Of a stretch of 64,000 nucleotides of DNA, positions 63,801 to 64,000 are shown one piece after another. A program made the translations under genes and the position numbers. This stretch comes from Tribonema minus (Eukaryota; Sar; Xanthophyceae; Tribonematales; Tribonemataceae), in contig JAFCMP010000079.1 in NCBI GenBank assembly GCA_017506865.1, forward strand, positions 1,240,001 to 1,304,000, written 5' to 3'. Under the pieces are notes generated by a model. It made no database searches and was not told the DNA's origin. It worked only from the letters and a program-made list of their open reading frames with translations. Each line of letters starts with the position of its first letter. Position 1 is the first letter of the stretch.

Positions 63801-63893
63801 CGTGCGTGTGGCATGTGTGGCTCTCGGCACTCCGACATGCCGCCGCAATGCCGCACTCTACAGGAGGCAAAGGACCTCGTCCAGGGCGCACCG
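60844..63893 (+). CDS. Mitochondrial ribosomal protein bL12 (four exons seen, continues beyond window)
   Basis: Exons 60844-61158, 61898-62140, 63362-63403 and 63864 to about 63893, all phase 0. The N-terminus MVLAVVAATSGRFLSSLPRR with further Arg and Ser and no acidic residues is a mitochondrial presequence. The L12 dimerisation part is VMDLCDRLTALNMIDLKQFI then NLYQKKTGI. A Gly/Ala hinge follows (about 62010-62080), then the C-terminal domain EEKSVFDVKLVSFDAKAKIK, VIKEVRTVTGLGLK and EAKDLVQGAPS, the conserved factor-binding helices. The protein forms the ribosomal stalk that recruits translation factors. The rest of the C-terminal domain (usually about 30 residues) must lie past 64000. The donor ending exon 4 is not clear. 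A decoy copy of exon 4 sits at 63573. Confidence 0.86.
63573..63612 (+). repeat. Decoy copy of the bL12m exon-4 start
   Basis: GATGCCAAGAAGGTGCTCGT then GGAGGCAGCGCCC encodes DAKKVLVEAAP, which resembles the true EAKDLVQGAP exon start at 63864, 291 bp downstream. The decoy is preceded by GCGCGG, not AG, so it should not splice at that position; an AG occurs 9 nt inside it. Confidence 0.55.
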
Positions 63894-64000
63894 TCCCAAT
63901 TTAGATGCGCTCTGCTGTCATTGCTGCTGTCAACTCGTCCCGCACTGCGCCATGCACTTGCGTCCTACACAATCGCTGCTGGTCGATCCTCCTCGTTGCG

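Overview
The window is nuclear DNA of a eukaryotic microalga. Genes are multi-exon with GT-AG introns (two probable GC-AG introns), exons are GC-rich, and introns are long and full of repeats. Two light-harvesting proteins, one with an ASAF-type signal/transit junction, point to a chlorophyll-c alga with a red-derived secondary plastid; haptophyte or ochrophyte is my guess, and the sequence does not settle it.

Left part (1-16 kb) is repeat-rich. Fragments of a reverse-transcriptase element lie at 1-1.1 kb, followed by a diverged repeat (second copy at 15.0-15.4 kb), an Ala-rich host-like gene, and a complete 11.1-kb Ty3/gypsy LTR retrotransposon (3681-14786). Its 298-bp LTRs differ at two positions. 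Between gag and pol it carries a C5-cytosine DNA methyltransferase domain, the most notable object in the window. Its reading frames are broken several times despite the young LTRs.

Middle part (16-44 kb) holds housekeeping genes, several in head-to-head pairs: two LHC genes sharing 205 bp; AP-4 sigma and a METTL21-like methyltransferase about 0.1-0.2 kb apart; then an EF-hand-like unknown and an 11-exon class-III aminotransferase (4-aminobutyrate type). Six or more introns contain tandem copies of the adjoining exon edge together with its splice site, making decoy donors or acceptors. A 332-bp inverted-repeat element has inserted in one such decoy.

Right part (44-64 kb) holds two tandem paralogues of a Cys-rich protein with long Pro/Ser/Thr or Met/Gly repeats (minus strand), an RWP-RK transcription factor (minus), and a mitochondrial bL12 gene (plus) that runs off the right end.

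Retroelement layer: several very short insertions ending in AATTAATAAAAA are flanked by direct repeats that begin with GTAC, and the inverted-repeat element is also flanked by GTAC. Exon joins were made by eye from frame, phase and splice consensus, without transcripts.
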